Below, piece by piece: positions 1-13,257 of a DNA stretch of 64,000 bases. The stretch lies in the NCBI RefSeq assembly GCF_008831285.2, contig NC_045145.1, forward strand, positions 15,312,802 through 15,376,801, written 5' to 3'. The notes under the pieces are model-generated. The model was not told the DNA's origin, ran no database searches, and saw only the letters and a program-made list of their open reading frames with translations. Both the position numbers and the translations under genes were made by a program. This DNA is from Nymphaea colorata. Lineage: Eukaryota; Streptophyta; Magnoliopsida; Nymphaeales; Nymphaeaceae. Numbering within the stretch: position 1 is the first letter of the stretch; the number at the start of each line of letters is the position of its first letter.

Positions 1-560
1 CATGAGCATAATGACCTCAATTGTAAGAAGCCCACCACTGAACCAGCTAAATTCAACCTTAAATGCTTAGACCAGGCTGGACCTCACCAACAAATTTCTA
101 AATACAACCAAAACAAACCTAGATTGTGCCTAAACCATATGAGCAAACAAATCAGGCACAGCTCAACTAGTATTCAGCATAAACAAATTAATATAATGCA
201 TGTTCTGGAACATTACCAACCAATCAAGGGATAAGAGAAATCTCCTAACACACTAAGAACCTGCCTTAACAAAATAAATTGGACAAATTCCAACCCTAAC
301 CTGGCTAATCCAATTGAAGCATGAGGCAACTTAATCTCAACTTGCTCAAAGGACTGTAATCAAACTGCAGTAACTGCAGTAACTGCTGTATGTCTGACCT
401 GAACAGATGTAGAATGGACTACCCTAACCATAACTAGGTACCCCTTGACCAAAAGAAAAAGTAAAAGTAAAAACTATAATGTCGTCATGCAAATCTGTGA
501 ACAAAACAACAGGGTTAGCATCTCATTCTAATTAGTAGCTAAAGCAAAGGAGAGTCATAC

Positions 561-3500
561 CTCTTCAACATGACTAAAGAAAGTTGCCTTCCCTTCACTA
601 AAACCTTTTCCAACGGATCCAACATCCAGGACCTAATCCAATATAGGTGTAGAGAACATAATCACATGTCACATAAGGGATAGTCTGTTCAGAAATCCAA
701 ATGAAGGATGTTGATGTAAAAAGAAACGTACCTTTTCAATTAGTGAACTTTTCAAGCCGACAACACTTTCAGATCCTAAATCTAATTCATGTAAAAACCT
801 TCTACTGCCAAGGTATCCCCAGGCTTCACCTGTAAAAAATATAAAAACCAGCTGCATAAAGATAGGACGGATTAGTAGAAGATCAGAAACTAGTCTATAG
901 AAGAAAAATCTTTCCAGATCAAACAATAAACTGCTGTGACATATATTAACTGCAATTTAGCAGCTTAATGAAAATTATTTTGCCATACAATTATGACAAA
1001 ACCTGTTTTGGCTACAATGTTAACTTAATTTCCCTACATTTTTGGGCTAAAGGTGATAACAAGGTAAGAAACAGACAGATTTTTAGTCTATCAGCTTTTA
1101 TCCTATCTTCTTCTGCTATAGACAAAGTGTCACAATGAACCAACATATAACTTTTCATAAATTTTACCTATCCCATTTTCCTGATGCTTCCTGTTCCTTT
1201 ATCTCTTTGTGCATGTGCACGAGAGAGAGGGAGAGAGAAAGATCATTATCTTTCCTTCATATGATCTGCTAGGAAGATAATGGTCGAAGGAATGAGAAGG
1301 AGAAAATGGATGAGAAGAGACAACAGCCTAGGAACACTGAAGGCAGAGGAGTCAATATGAAAAGAATCTACATTTGACAATCTTTACAGGAATATACTTG
1401 ACCCTGGTATTATATGCATAGAGCTGCTGTACAATGTGCATTTGAGAAATTGTTATGTGGCACGCACAGGGATAGCTACAAGTTAAAACTAAAAACTATA
1501 CTATGACTTAGCACCTCTCCTCATCCCATCATCCCTACAGTTTCCAATTAAATTGGATAAGCTCATACACAAGAGTAACATCAATCTCAGGGTCGTCATG
1601 ATACTGAAAGAAAACCATTATAGCATATAAGCACATAACCATCCCTTGGTTGCATGGATAGACAACATACTATATGCCTACATAATTTTGGCTATGCTTA
1701 TGATTATGATGAAACTCATGGCAAACTCGAAAATTCTAGTGGCAGAACCACCATTGACATCAGACAAATGAAATGAAATAAAGTAATTCCTTGTAACAAT
1801 TTATATCTGACGCACCTGTTTTCCAAACTCATTTACATTGTCCACATGAGAGAGAGCATCAATTGCTGCCAATAAAGCAATCATTCCCTGAATAACATAG
1901 TCAAATCAAGTTAACAAACCATTAGTAAATTGACCTAACATCCTGAAAGACCAACAAGACAAAAAAATTGCAAGGTGACAAAATTTAGTATCTAGTAGTA
2001 CTCACAGATAAATGGGAATCAGCTCCAAACGTTCTGTCACGAAAGAATGATGCAGAATCTTGGGATGCCATTGCAAGTATAATAGGTTTTTCCATTTGAG
2101 ATGAGACATTAATAGGTGGTAGTGAGGACCAAACACTGTCCTTCACAAGAAAAGAAAAAAATGCAACTCAATTTCACAAAGACGAGCTCAACTTGTAACA
2201 GCTAAGATAATTTTGCACAAAAAACTGCAGCACCATCACAAGCTTTTCTTAATGATGAAGGCAAGTAAATAAGCAAATTGCAAGAGTAACCATTACAGAA
2301 CACAATCCAAGGCAGCGTTATAAAAAGATTACTACCCTAGCCTTAGCCATGAAATAAACAATAAACTACTTTAACAAAATCATATAAGATATAATGTCTC
2401 AAGATGTACAGATCCACTTTATCTATTGAAGAGAATAAATATGAAGATGACTATTCACAGAGACATAGAAAAACAAGATAAAGCAAGAGATGACACACCG
2501 TGAAGATTTTACCTGTATCCCCCTAATGGAAGACAGGACTGATCTTTAAGACAAGTTTCTGAATTATGATTCCCAACTTTGGTTGTCTAAATCAAGAACA
2601 ATGAAACTAGAAATTAGAAGAGGTACAGAACTGTAAACATGAGTGTGTAAGTGCAACAATTCAAAGCCTGCAACATTAGCAACAGAAGCGCACCTGCATT
2701 ACAACATCAAACTCTGCAACATCTACATGGAATTTGTCATTATGTACCTCAGCGCTTTCTACAATCTGAGGAGCGATGCTCAACCAACACCAGTATATAT
2801 AGGTCATGACAAAAAAAAATGCACGTAACATCAGGTAAGCTTTTGAGACAGTCCTCTTCTCTACCAGTATAAATATAGGAATTTGACTTTATACACATAA
2901 TTTAACTCAAAAAGTACCTCTTCAAGTTTTAAGGTGCTATTTTGGGAGAGAAGGAACACAGGAAAATCATAGCGGTTCCACATTACACCAGATCCCTGGG
3001 ATGAATATATACAAGTGATAATGCAAATTAAGTTTAATTAACATGTAAAAGATAGCGAACGCTACTAAGCTATAGGAGATGCATCATGAATTCAACAGAC
3101 CACAAGGAATCATACGACACTTACAGCTGGGTTCCAATTATATTTGGTATTCCTGTATGGAGCAAACTCAGCCTGTGGAAATTTTCCTACTGGTGAGAAC
3201 CCTGTGATGTCAAAGAAATTTCCACAGATCATAAACTTTTAATTGTGCGCATAGGTTTATGAACTCAATGTTTCCATAGTAAAAGTAATGAACCGTAGTA
3301 GGCAGGAATAAGCGAAAGACTGATGGTTCTTCACATCAATGTTGAATTAAGAAAGCAAAAAGGCGGGGATTCAAAGTTCACATGCAGCCCCCTAGTTTTA
3401 GTTTAATGAAAAACCATCATCCCAAATATGGTACTCGACCTCTATAACCCAACCAACTAGGAAGATTAAATTCCTACAGAATTGCACACAGACCTTTTAA

Positions 3501-6500
3501 ATTTTAACTTAAGATACCATACAATAACTATCTCATGATCTGACATTAAGCATTCTTAAGTTTGTAAGATCAGATTTACATAGTTTCAGTATGCACACAA
3601 CATAGATAATTTAAAACCGTGAAATTCACATAACTCCAACGAAATTATTTCAATCAAATGGAGAAGCAACTCAATAATTTTAATTCTAATTATATTAAGA
3701 AGACAACTAACCAAATATTTCATTCGAATATCCAATATTAGACTTAATCAGCACGCCGGCTATCTTTCGTGCTGACTCCTTATCGGAATGTAACCTAAAC
3801 ACAAAAAGATAAATAAGAGTCCACTATAAATGTTTCATCTTCCTCAAAGACAATAATTGATGTAAACAACAACGGTAAAAATGAATGGAGAGTAAGAGAC
3901 AGAGAAAGAAACAGAAACAAAACCACGACAAAAAAAATCAACAAGGTAAGAGATACAAGGGGATGAGCGTGTTATTGATTTATGCATGTGCTCTCTGCAA
4001 AAAAAAAGGAAAAAGGACATGCAGATAAATGAAACGTTTTCACAAATATAGTACCATGTATGATGGCATCAATCATGTTGAAAGTACCATGTATGATGAC
4101 ATCAATCATGTGAACATGATGTTTAAACAAGATCCTGGACTTGATGAATGTTACCTAAGGTCTTAATTTTTGCCCCTACACCTTGCCCACTATGCCTACA
4201 TAACATACTGTCTTCAATTATATTTGTAACAACTAACTTCCTTTCCTTGAGTAAAAGAACAAAGTTAATCAACTACCCAAAAATAATAATAATAATTACG
4301 CCAAAAGATAAAAGATGACATGCATCTCCGTGTCAAAACAAGCAAACAAGCACCCTATGAGACAAAAATAGTTCAAAGATGGCTGCAGTGACAAAAACTA
4401 ACATTTTTATCAATATAATGGCATGTGCATGCATGGTTATGTACATATATATAAGGCATAATGCGAGACCTTGATGGATAGGAAGGTGTTCTGCAAGGTT
4501 ATTTCACTTCCTCCAGCCAAAACAAACGAGTGTACAGAATGCCTGCTGTGCTGATGTAGGACATCTATGTCACCAACATCACAAATTAATTTCCTTGCCT
4601 TATTTCAGTGAAAGAGATAGACTTTAATTTACAGGAGACAGTTTATATATAAGTGCTTGCATCTTTTCAACTAGGGGTACAGAAATTGACCTAAAAGGAT
4701 GAGATTTCTGGGTCACAGCTCCTATATGTTTCCAGCTGATGGTTTAGCATTAAGCATGATAACCAGATTAGTTTAATCTCCCGAAAATAATAATTAATAA
4801 ATCAGTGAAGAAATTTACACGACATTGCACAGTAAACCCATGAAAAAGAAATGGGTTAAGCTAGCAAGCTTGGAAAAGATGCATTTGAAGACATGGCATA
4901 AAGCATAATACGGAAGAACCATGAGCACCAGGTACATCAGGAACATGCTTTCTCAACATGAAAAAAATGGTTTACAATCACCAGTAAAAAGCAGTACTTG
5001 TTAAAAAAGTCTTCCATTTTGTCTGGTGGAACCAAAACGGCAGAAGGTGAAACGAGCTTAAACATGTCATTTGTGAACCTCACGATGGGTGCAACAACCT
5101 TCACACGACCAGGATCTGTACAAGCAGAAGCATTCTTACTTATAAAAGGCATCAACGGCCCTCTGTCCTTATGAAAGATTATCGTGCTCACATTCCCTTT
5201 TAGCCTAAGTGACTTGAAAAATATAGCAGAAGAAAAAATGAAAAATATCATGAGAGTTGTTGAAGACTTACTTGCACAACCAATTTCACCAGAAATGTTT
5301 AGAAGTCGAACACAAGGATAGCCATCAACAACCATGTACATCTTGTTCTGAAGATCAGGCACTGATTCTAGGAAACTCTCTTCTACTCCTATAGATGGTC
5401 CAAAACAAAATCATCAGCTACCCCAACACGTAGAGTATACATACCCCAATACACATATATCTTATATATAGCCTGTGCCTTAAATGTGATTTTCCCATAA
5501 ATGTGTGTGTGTAAGAAAACCGGTAGCTATCAGACTCTCATATGCCGACTTGTTGGAAATTACCCAGGTTGTTGATTTTAAGATTGGGTGGTAGAGATTA
5601 AGTTGAAAAAAAATGAAAACCCAATTGCATTTACAAGAGACTTAAATACCCCTCAAAAGAGGAAACAAATTGAAATTAGTTTTCTTCATTGAGACCTCTT
5701 GTCTCCTTTGAGGAGTTTCGGTCTCTTGAAAATACTATTAGGTTTTCAGTTTCTTCAACTTAAGCTCACCATGTGGATTCCTTAAAATCAACAGGCCAAA
5801 TAGTTCCCATAAAGCCCGGGTGTGAGGGTCTGGCAGCTACCGGTTTTCCTTTATACATATTCTGTATTTCCAGTTAATTTTTCAATACCACCTGCATGTA
5901 CCTACATCAAATCACGTGGACTGAATAGCACCATAACTTGATGATGCAGTTTTACTACGAACAGTTTTAATTAACTTCTTACAGAGAAGGCATTCAAGGA
6001 TGCTGCTCATTTCCAGGTCCTTTTTGTTTTATAGTTTTCTTAATTTGACCATGCTGATAACTCGTAATACTCGAAACTACCATACCGCTTATATGGAATC
6101 AAGCTGCTACGACGCACCGATATACATGAATACGTAAACTAGAAATATTGAATTCAAACAAGAACGTGTTTGGAAGAAAAAACCTCCCTAAGCATCTAAA
6201 ATTTGGGATTCTTTTGCCTAACTGGGGAAGTTTCGTCGCTGAACTACTTGAACAAGGTTGACTACAAAGAGATGCAAGCAACACGTATTTTATCAAGTTC
6301 CATTCTCTGCGGCAAAAATCAGACACTGCCCTCAATGAAAGTGGAATAAGAAGAATACTCTTACCGTCCCCCTAAGCATCTTGAATTTGGGCACGTAAAT
6401 TCTTGCATTTAACACCATCCAAAACGAGTTCCAAAAGGAACTCAAAACCAGTGAAACTACATAAGTGACCAAAAGAAATGGGCAGAAGGAAGGAAAAAAT

Positions 6501-6794
6501 GCAGAATCCAGCGCCACGAACAGATTAAGCGAAAGAAACTCGAGGGCATTCTACTGCGAACAATCATTCCCGCAGGCATCATAACAGCACGAAACCACAT
6601 CAAAGAATACGATCGGGAGCACATCCATCAAAACAGCAACCATCCAGACTAAAACTAAGCAAAAGGAGAAACATAAAAAGTGAGGCGGCAGCAAGAAGAG
6701 GGAAAGTACCGGCCGATGAACGATGGACGGAGAAGAGGAGAAGGATGAGGAGGACGAGGGAGAGTAGACGATGGTAATGGAGCTTGAGAGCCAT
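561..6794 (-). CDS. NCSTN: Nicastrin (gamma-secretase subunit), 5' part, 12 exons, truncated by window edge
   Basis: Nicastrin is the large glycosylated ectodomain subunit of the gamma-secretase intramembrane protease (with presenilin, APH-1 and PEN-2). Exons read on the minus strand: 6794-6710, 5388-5272, 5115-4998, 3794-3712, 3201-3125, 2995-2918, 2765-2694, 2586-2513, 2135-2006, 1887-1816, 851-732, 632-561. All have GT-AG borders and join in one frame of 366 codons without a stop. Exon 1 encodes a signal peptide (MALKLHYHRLL, then a Leu-rich core). Family signatures follow: DGYPCVRLLN-SGEIGCA, PQAEFAPYRNTKYNWNPA, MWNRYDFPVFLLS, and TGEAWGYLGSRRF in exon 11. The last corresponds to the GEx..DYIGS region of animal nicastrin, with Glu at residue 311 and GYLGS in place of DYIGS. 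The rest of the ectodomain and the C-terminal membrane helix lie beyond base 1. The start is chosen because it gives the signal peptide; the upstream in-frame Met at 6863 is less likely. Confidence 0.93.
5389..6709 (-). other. Nicastrin intron 1
   Basis: A 1.3 kb phase-1 intron. The donor follows the signal-peptide exon, splitting a Gly codon, and the acceptor precedes VEESFLES. Short open frames at 6099-6517 on the minus strand lie wholly inside it and resemble nothing I recognise. I see no transposon. Confidence 0.8.
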
Positions 6795-9700
6795 GCTGTG
6801 TGGGCGTAAGCCTCTCCCTCTCCCTCCGATTGTCCCCCCACGCGTCTGCGCTATCGGATTCAAGAAGACGAAGACGCGACCCAGATTGGGGCCGAAGTCT
6901 CCTCTTTTGTACCGAACAGTCTCCCGAGCGAATCAACTCGCTTCCACTGCCTATTCGGAACGTATCGCTCTCGTCGCGGATTCGTTCGATACGTTACCGG
7001 CGTTTGAGACCCGGGAACTAGGAAATATTCACTTAAAGACCACCCTTTCTTATGGGAAGCACAAAAAGGGCATAAAGATTCCGAATTTTATTATAATGGT
7101 CTAGCTTTTGTTAAAATCAAAAAAGGGGTCCAAATTAAAAGGTCGCCAGATTTTTGCGGTGCTTGTTGAAATTATTTTTGTCTTGATATAGTAAAGAAAT
7201 TTTAAACTTGTTTAGCAATTGGATCTTTTTTACATTATTCAGACCTTATATCTGGCTTCTTTTATAAAAAAATAAATAAATAATTTTTTTTATGAATATT
7301 TCTAAGGAAAACTAGATCTATTTATCAAATGTTGACTACTCTAGCTTTCAGGAATGGGGATCGTATACTTAAACAATCAGTAGATATTCAATTCCGCAAC
7401 TTAAAACAAGTTTTGGTCGAGCTAAGTAAGCTGCACAATGAGTACAGGATACGATAAAGCATATAGGTAAAAATATATATGTTATATATATAATAATATA
7501 CAAAATTCTCAAAATTAAAGAAACGTGAGAGGTAAATAAGGACAAAACTTCAAAATTAAAGTAAAAATTAGGTTTGAAAATATAAATTTTAAAGTTTTAA
7601 AATACGGCCATACCAACGGACCCAATGTTTAAATGTCATTTTACTTTTCTAACATTTGTTGTTGTTTTGTTCTGGTACAAAGTAATGTTATCAATCTTCA
7701 TGCCTTCAAGTTTTCGATGTACTTAATTTTCTTATACTTTTCTCATAATTCTAGCTGTGCTAGTAATAGATTCTCAGGATATGACATTAGTTATGTCAAT
7801 ACATCGTATTTGGACCGAATATTCAACTGAACAATTCCAAAAAAAAGTGTGAGAAAGAAACTTTAATATTGGATTAAGAAATTAGACTGGATTCGGATTT
7901 CATTCCATCGTACTCAGAACGGATTTAGTTTTTAAATAAGTATTAGACATTAAATGCTCTTACATTTTAAAAATCGATTAGGTTCAAAGTTTGAATTCAG
8001 ATTCTAATATAAATCTAAAAAACGTATTTGGATCGAATCTGGATTGTGAAATCAGATTTAAGATTCAGATTTGAATATGAATTTTTCATTCATATTTGAA
8101 TCCAAATTTTGATTCTGAATACATGAATATCTGAAAAAAATTGATACGATTAAGAGTATACCGGATTTGAATATGAAAGAAAGAACTGTAGAACAATTTT
8201 GCTGAACTCTCATTTGTTTACACACTTTCTTGTCAAAATATGTCATTCTCGAGACTTTTTTTTTGCTGAACTCTCATTTGTTTCACACACTTTCTTATCA
8301 AAACATGTCATTCTTGACACGTAACGTTGGACTGATCATCTACATGAGTAGCTCATGAGGAAGGCAATTCGATCTTTGATGGCTACCATCAAGATTATGG
8401 AGCTTGGCAATCTAAAATTCTATTTCGACCCGACATCTAATGTATTTTACATGCTCCAGATTGGACTCACTTGCAGCCCTCGCCTTAAGGGGTCGTATGG
8501 CACGGTAAGAGGCAGATTCATGGAACAATAAAACTAGTGAGCAGTGTGACAAAACGGTTTCCTTCTTTTCCCGCCCGGAAGAAGTGTAAATGGGTCGGAT
8601 CCAGCGTTAGATTTCCTAAGTTTTAGCAATACAAAAATGCAATCGATGCTCCATGTATTTAGCTGATCCCAGTCCAATTATTGGCACCACTGACTGTTAC
8701 CCTAATATATCTATTCTTTTGAAGATCTTGGCCAATAGCGGCCAAGATTAGCCACACCCTGCGCCAAATCAACATCTTACAGTGAAAAGATATTCCTCAC
8801 ATAATTGAGGGCATGTTAGATTGAAACTTTTGGTAGGCAAGGTGCCTCTTACACATGGTTGAGTAGTTCTACATTGTTATCACTATTGTGAATACGTTAG
8901 CACATTTCGTATTCAAAATTTGTTTCGGGGTTCTTGTGGTACAGACATTTGCCATGTAAATTTGATAATTAAAAACTAGGAAGTTCTCAAATCCAGGAAA
9001 TTAATATCTAGATTTTCCCAGTTTTCAGCGAACTTTTTTTTCTAATGGCATTAATGGAGCAGCTTTTGTTTAAAGTTTAAACACAGAATATGGCCAACAT
9101 GCTTTCTGCAAAGTTTGCATGACGAGGAATTGCATGTTATTGCGTGACACTTATTGAGTGTGCAGGCGAACCTTCTCCATCTTTCTTTCTTTCTTTCTCC
9201 CGAAATTGTCGGACAACGATGAATATTCACAGAATTAATTGTGCTCCCGAATTCTCTCACGAAGAACAGTGATGCTAACGAGTTTGAAAATCAAGGAAAT
9301 CTGGATTTTGTACGTCTCCCAAACGTGAACCAACGTAATTTGCTGACTGAGAAGCTTCCTGGAAAAAGATGGATCCCATTAGTGCGATCCATGCACTCGA
9401 AGCAGCTTCGAGGAGTCCAAAAGCCACCCACGTGTTGTTTGTCGCTTTGGATGCGATGTAGTTGGACAAGAAACCAAACATCAATATTCGTATCAGCGCC
9501 ATCCCCTTCGTTCTTGCACGATTGAATTCCTGAGGGAGGAATTCGATGTACCCAAAAAAGCAACTCAATTTCAACGTCTACACGTGCACGTTTCACTTTC
9601 TGGTGCCTTATTCTGGCCGCCCACTCCCCAAGGAAGATCTACCTTTTAGCTAATGAGCATCTCGTGATTTTCAGCTTGAGCCAATTTAAAGCAGGGGATC

Positions 9701-10449
9701 TGATTCTTGCAAATCTGTGACTCTGATCTCAAATATTCTTCTAAGAATTAGCAAAAGAAAGATTTGAATATCCGGGAGAATGAGATTCGGATTTGTTGTC
9801 GATTCCGATCTGCAGAAAATACTCTGCACCCCAATCGGACGGAATTCTTCTATAAATCTTCTTTATGGACAAAGCATGTTGCCCTCCAGATTTCGTCTGA
9901 TCCCTCATGGCTGCATATAATATTCTTCTATAAACCGACGAACTCTCGATCCCCTTCATTAATAGATTCGGATCCTGATCTAGCTAAATAGGCTATTGTA
10001 TCGGATCCGTTGTAGCCACGCTGGGCCCGCAATTGGCCGGGCTACAGCGGCTCGCAGCTTCCTCGCCATATCACGAAAGGATATGGCCTGAGCGTCACCA
10101 ACAAACAAGGCGGCCGCCGGCCAGCAGTCGCCGACAGCCGGTCGCCCTCATCGCTTCAAAAACATTCAGAAAAATAAAAGAAGGCGAAGTCGTTAAGCGA
10201 AATGTTTCTCATTTGCTTAAAGAGATGTGGTAATACTGGAATTTACAAAAAGACAAAATTCTCCGCGATTTTTACCATCAGCGTCTTGCTGTGGGAAAAA
10301 AAAAAAAAAAAAAGCTCCGTTTCACCGGCGAGGGGAAGCCGTCGGGAACTCGTGGATCCGTCGCTCTATGTACATGATTAGGAGATCCCGGTTCCCGTCC
10401 AACAAAAAGGCGGGGGAGCGCTGGCTCGGCACGTGAGACGGGAGGCTGA
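6795..10449. other. Intergenic region between nicastrin and the MAPKK
   Basis: Contains the nicastrin promoter side (about 6795-7050, relatively GC-rich) and then AT-rich DNA. About 7860-8170 is degenerate sequence rich in alternating GGATTTGAAT and ATTCAAATCC-like words, similar in texture to the element at 12859-13257. There is a 64-bp tandem duplication at 8201-8317, a short CTTT run near 9180-9199 and an A run at about 10297-10315. Short open frames at 9240-9600 and 10030-10440 overlap each other on both strands and show no recognisable domain. Confidence 0.6.
8201..8317. repeat. Imperfect 64-bp tandem duplication
   Basis: The words GCTGAACTCTCATTTGTTT and CACACTTTCTT.TCAAAA.ATGTCATTCT occur at 8201-8250 and again at 8265-8317, with a few substitutions and a T-run between them. 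Two copies only. Confidence 0.85.
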
Positions 10450-11439
10450 TCAGGAGACGGAGAGCTTCTCGAGAGCGGAGGAAAGGAAGGAGGAGGAGCT
10501 CTTCTTCTTGGTGACAAAGGGGTGGCCGAGCAGCTGCGACACCGTCCACCGCCTCGCGGAGTCCTTCTGCAGGCAGCACTCGATGAAGCTTCTGAACTCG
10601 CGGGAGGCGGAGGGCGGGAGGGACGGCGGGTCGCCGAAGCAGATGGCACACATGAGCGTGGGCCAGTCGGGGCGCTGGCCGGGCTCTAGGAAGGGGAAGT
10701 GGCCGAGGTAGAGCTCCAGGAGGGTGAGGCCGAGGCTCCAGACATCGCCGGCGTATCCGTCGTAGTTCCCCCCGTAGCTGTCCGGGTCGAACCGCTCGGG
10801 GCTCATGTAAGCGCAGGTGCCGACGTAGGAGTCGCAGGGGTCGAGCGTGCGAGACATGATCTTGCTCACCCCGAAGTCGGCGATCTTGACCTCGTTCTTG
10901 CGATTGATCAAGAGATTGGAGGGCTTGATGTCTCGGTGCACGATCCGTTGGCCGTGGAGGTAGCTGAGGCCCTCGAGCACCTGACGGGTGATTCCGGCGA
11001 TCGATCTTTCGGAGAAGGTTCTCTTCGATTGGAGGAGCCCCTCGAGCGCGCCGCCGTCCATGTACTCCAGGACGAGGCTCACGTCCCCCGCGGGGTTCTC
11101 GAAGATGCCGTGGCATTTCACGACGTACGGCGAGTCGGTCTTCTTCAGGATCTCCATCTCGCGGATCGTCTGCCGCCGGGTCGGCGTGTCGCAGTCGCCG
11201 TGCACGACCTTCAGCGCGTACACCGCGCCGGTCCGGCGGTGGCGCGCCTTGTAGACGGTGCCGCCGTTGCCGCGGCCGAGCACCTGCTGCGTCTCGAGGT
11301 CGGAGAGGCGCTCTACCTCCCGCTCGCGCGCCATGAAGTAAGCCGGTGGGAGCGGCAGAGGGAAGCGCGGCCGGCGATCGGCGAGCTCGGGCAACGGAAG
11401 CTTCAGGTTGAGTGGGCGACGTTCTCTAACCACAGCCAT
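10450..11439 (-). CDS. MKK7/9: Group D MAP kinase kinase (MKK7/MKK9-like), intronless
   Basis: A 329-aa dual-specificity kinase that would phosphorylate the TxY loop of MAP kinases in stress, defence or ethylene-type signalling (family knowledge). The N-terminus MAVVRERR followed by LNLKLPLP is the hallmark start of plant group D MKKs and contains the basic plus LxL MAPK docking motif, which supports this ATG over the internal Met36. Kinase motifs: glycine loop G55-x-G57-x-x-G60, Lys77, catalytic HRDIKPSN (Asp170), DFG (Asp188), plant activation-loop S/T-x5-S/T at Thr198 and Ser204, then VGTCAYMSPERFD. All catalytic residues are present and the length is typical. Lack of introns is normal for this clade. 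The gene is far more GC-rich than its flanks, which produces long antisense and out-of-frame open frames that I discount. MKK7 versus MKK9 cannot be decided here. Confidence 0.95.
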   Translation of the reverse strand: MAVVRERRPLNLKLPLPELADRRPRFPLPLPPAYFMAREREVERLSDLETQQVLGRGNGGTVYKARHRRTGAVYALKVVHGDCDTPTRRQTIREMEILKKTDSPYVVKCHGIFENPAGDVSLVLEYMDGGALEGLLQSKRTFSERSIAGITRQVLEGLSYLHGQRIVHRDIKPSNLLINRKNEVKIADFGVSKIMSRTLDPCDSYVGTCAYMSPERFDPDSYGGNYDGYAGDVWSLGLTLLELYLGHFPFLEPGQRPDWPTLMCAICFGDPPSLPPSASREFRSFIECCLQKDSARRWTVSQLLGHPFVTKKKSSSSFLSSALEKLSVS

Positions 11440-11514
11440 CCCAATCTCCCCTTTTCTCTCTGTGGTGGGCGTTCTGGGTGGCAGTCAGTAGACGCCCGGG
11501 GCGACTGAGGGGGG

Positions 11515-11522
11515 TTTTAAAA
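11515..11522 (-). promoter_or_regulatory. Possible TATA-like element of the MAPKK gene
   Basis: TTTTAAAA lies about 75-83 bp upstream of the MAPKK start codon, in a short GC-rich leader region. The position is plausible for a TATA box with a short 5' UTR. This rests on motif and spacing only. Confidence 0.3.
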
Positions 11523-12169
11523 GGGGAAGCGGCCAGCGACGGCTGGGAAGCAGCGCGGATGGAGCACGAGAGCACCCCCACTATCCCCAATGATTCAGTG
11601 GGAAGTGAAAGTTCCATTGTACCCTTGCTTTTCTCCATTGTTATGGGAGCACCCCTCAGGCCCCAGTGCTTTTTAATGATGGATCAATTTTCGAATTGGA
11701 TCCGATGTCTGTAAATCAACTTTTCTCTTCTTTTTTCAGCCTTTTCTTCTTTTCTTTGTTATTCTTTTTATAATCTTGTTAGTCTTACCATATTATGCCA
11801 TTACAAACCTAACCACCATAAGTTTTGAACTCTTGACCTTCCTGAGCTTGAATGTAATCTGGCATCCTAACCAGGTGAAGGGAGCCCATGGCTGTAGTTG
11901 GCACTGGGCTACTTGTTTGATGCCCAAGAAATGTCCCTCTCCTGACAGTCTGGCCGGTACGGGGATAAGTATCTGCATTGAATTTTGCCTTGTTGGGTAA
12001 GGGATTCATTCATAGATTAGCAGTTATTGTTCCTTTTAAATTTGATATATGAATGGTAACGTCATAGCTGCTCCAGCAAGTTGTTGGTTTTTTTTGTTTT
12101 CTTGTTTTGATAAATCCATCAGGAAGTTGCCTCACTACCGGTGTCCATGGAGAACGAGGAGAGCCAACA

Positions 12170-12216
<47 letters not shown>

Positions 12217-12858
12217 CCACAGTTGGATCGCATATTTTATAGCACCATGCTTTTAATAACAGTTTTGATTTCTCAATTCCTTAATTATTCGTGCAAACCA
12301 ATTCTTTGGATGAGTAGGTGCAGAAGGAGGTTAACCGCCCAAATGAAGATGTTTTCGAGAGGGAGTATAATTTGCCAGATACTCGATCTTGTTAAAGAGC
12401 AATATTCATCGTAAATTTCTCTTTGGAATGATTAGAGAGAGGAAGAGATTATGAAATGAGGCACAGGCCTTCAGTCCACATCATTTGTCTCCTTCTCATA
12501 ATTTATATAGAGAAGAGAATACTCTGTCCGTTTTTGTTTCTGCCTTTGGAGTCCGGAACAAGTTGGATAAGCACAAGGGCCGCCCACCGAGTTTCAAGCT
12601 TGTAGATGAGGATATCTCTTCTCTTCACCTCCCAAATTCAGGTTCCCCCATCTGCAAGGCAACGTAGCGATCGAGACGCTGCTGAGTGAGCTTGTTTTAA
12701 TGCACCAAGACATTTTGTCCCTTTTGGAAGGTCAATCTTAATTGAAGGGATGCCTTGGGATCCATTTTTTCTATGCAATTCTCTTTTCCAATCAACAAAG
12801 ATCAGGGGTTCTACCCCAACCATATTGTTATCATCGAAAAAAAGTTGCACATGGCTTT

Positions 12859-13257
12859 AGGGATGTCAACGGATCATATTTGAATTGGATATATCTTTAA
12901 TTGTATCTCTTTTTTTTTATATTTACATATTCAAATTTAAAATCTGAATTTTCAATTTGAATCTGATCCGAATCTAATTTTTAAATTCTTTTTCTGAATC
13001 CAAATCAGAATTTTGAACTGGATCTAGCTGATTTTCAAAATGTAAACTCATTTGATATAGGATATTCATTTAAAACTGGGTCCAATCTAAATCCAAATCT
13101 GACAAGATAATTTGCACATATCTGAATCTGAACCTGATCAGATGTCGTTTCTTACATTTAAATTCGATTTAATTTCTTAAACAAGATATTAATCCTTATA
13201 TATATATATATATATATTCAATCGAATCAGATTGAAATTGGATATATGAACATCCCT
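12859..13257. mobile_element. Small non-autonomous inverted-repeat element (MITE-like)
   Basis: The block starts AGGGATGTCAAC and ends GAACATCCCT, giving an 8-bp terminal inverted repeat (AGGGATGT/ACATCCCT) around 399 bp. The interior is a degenerate mix of GGATCTGAAT and ATTCAAATCC-type words plus a (TA)n tract. It has no coding capacity. I could not find a convincing target-site duplication, so the superfamily is open; a hAT-type non-autonomous element is the closest in style. Confidence 0.45.

Noticed and set aside
9241-9596. Overlapping open frames of about 100 codons on both strands
   Set aside because: Protein-like in places, but no family resemblance, no splice partners, and equal openness on both strands.
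10322-11508. Long open frames overlapping the MAPKK on other frames and strand (for example 10699-11508 plus, 10322-11116 minus)
   Set aside because: They are by-products of the GC-rich kinase coding sequence; only the 10450-11439 minus frame carries the kinase motifs.
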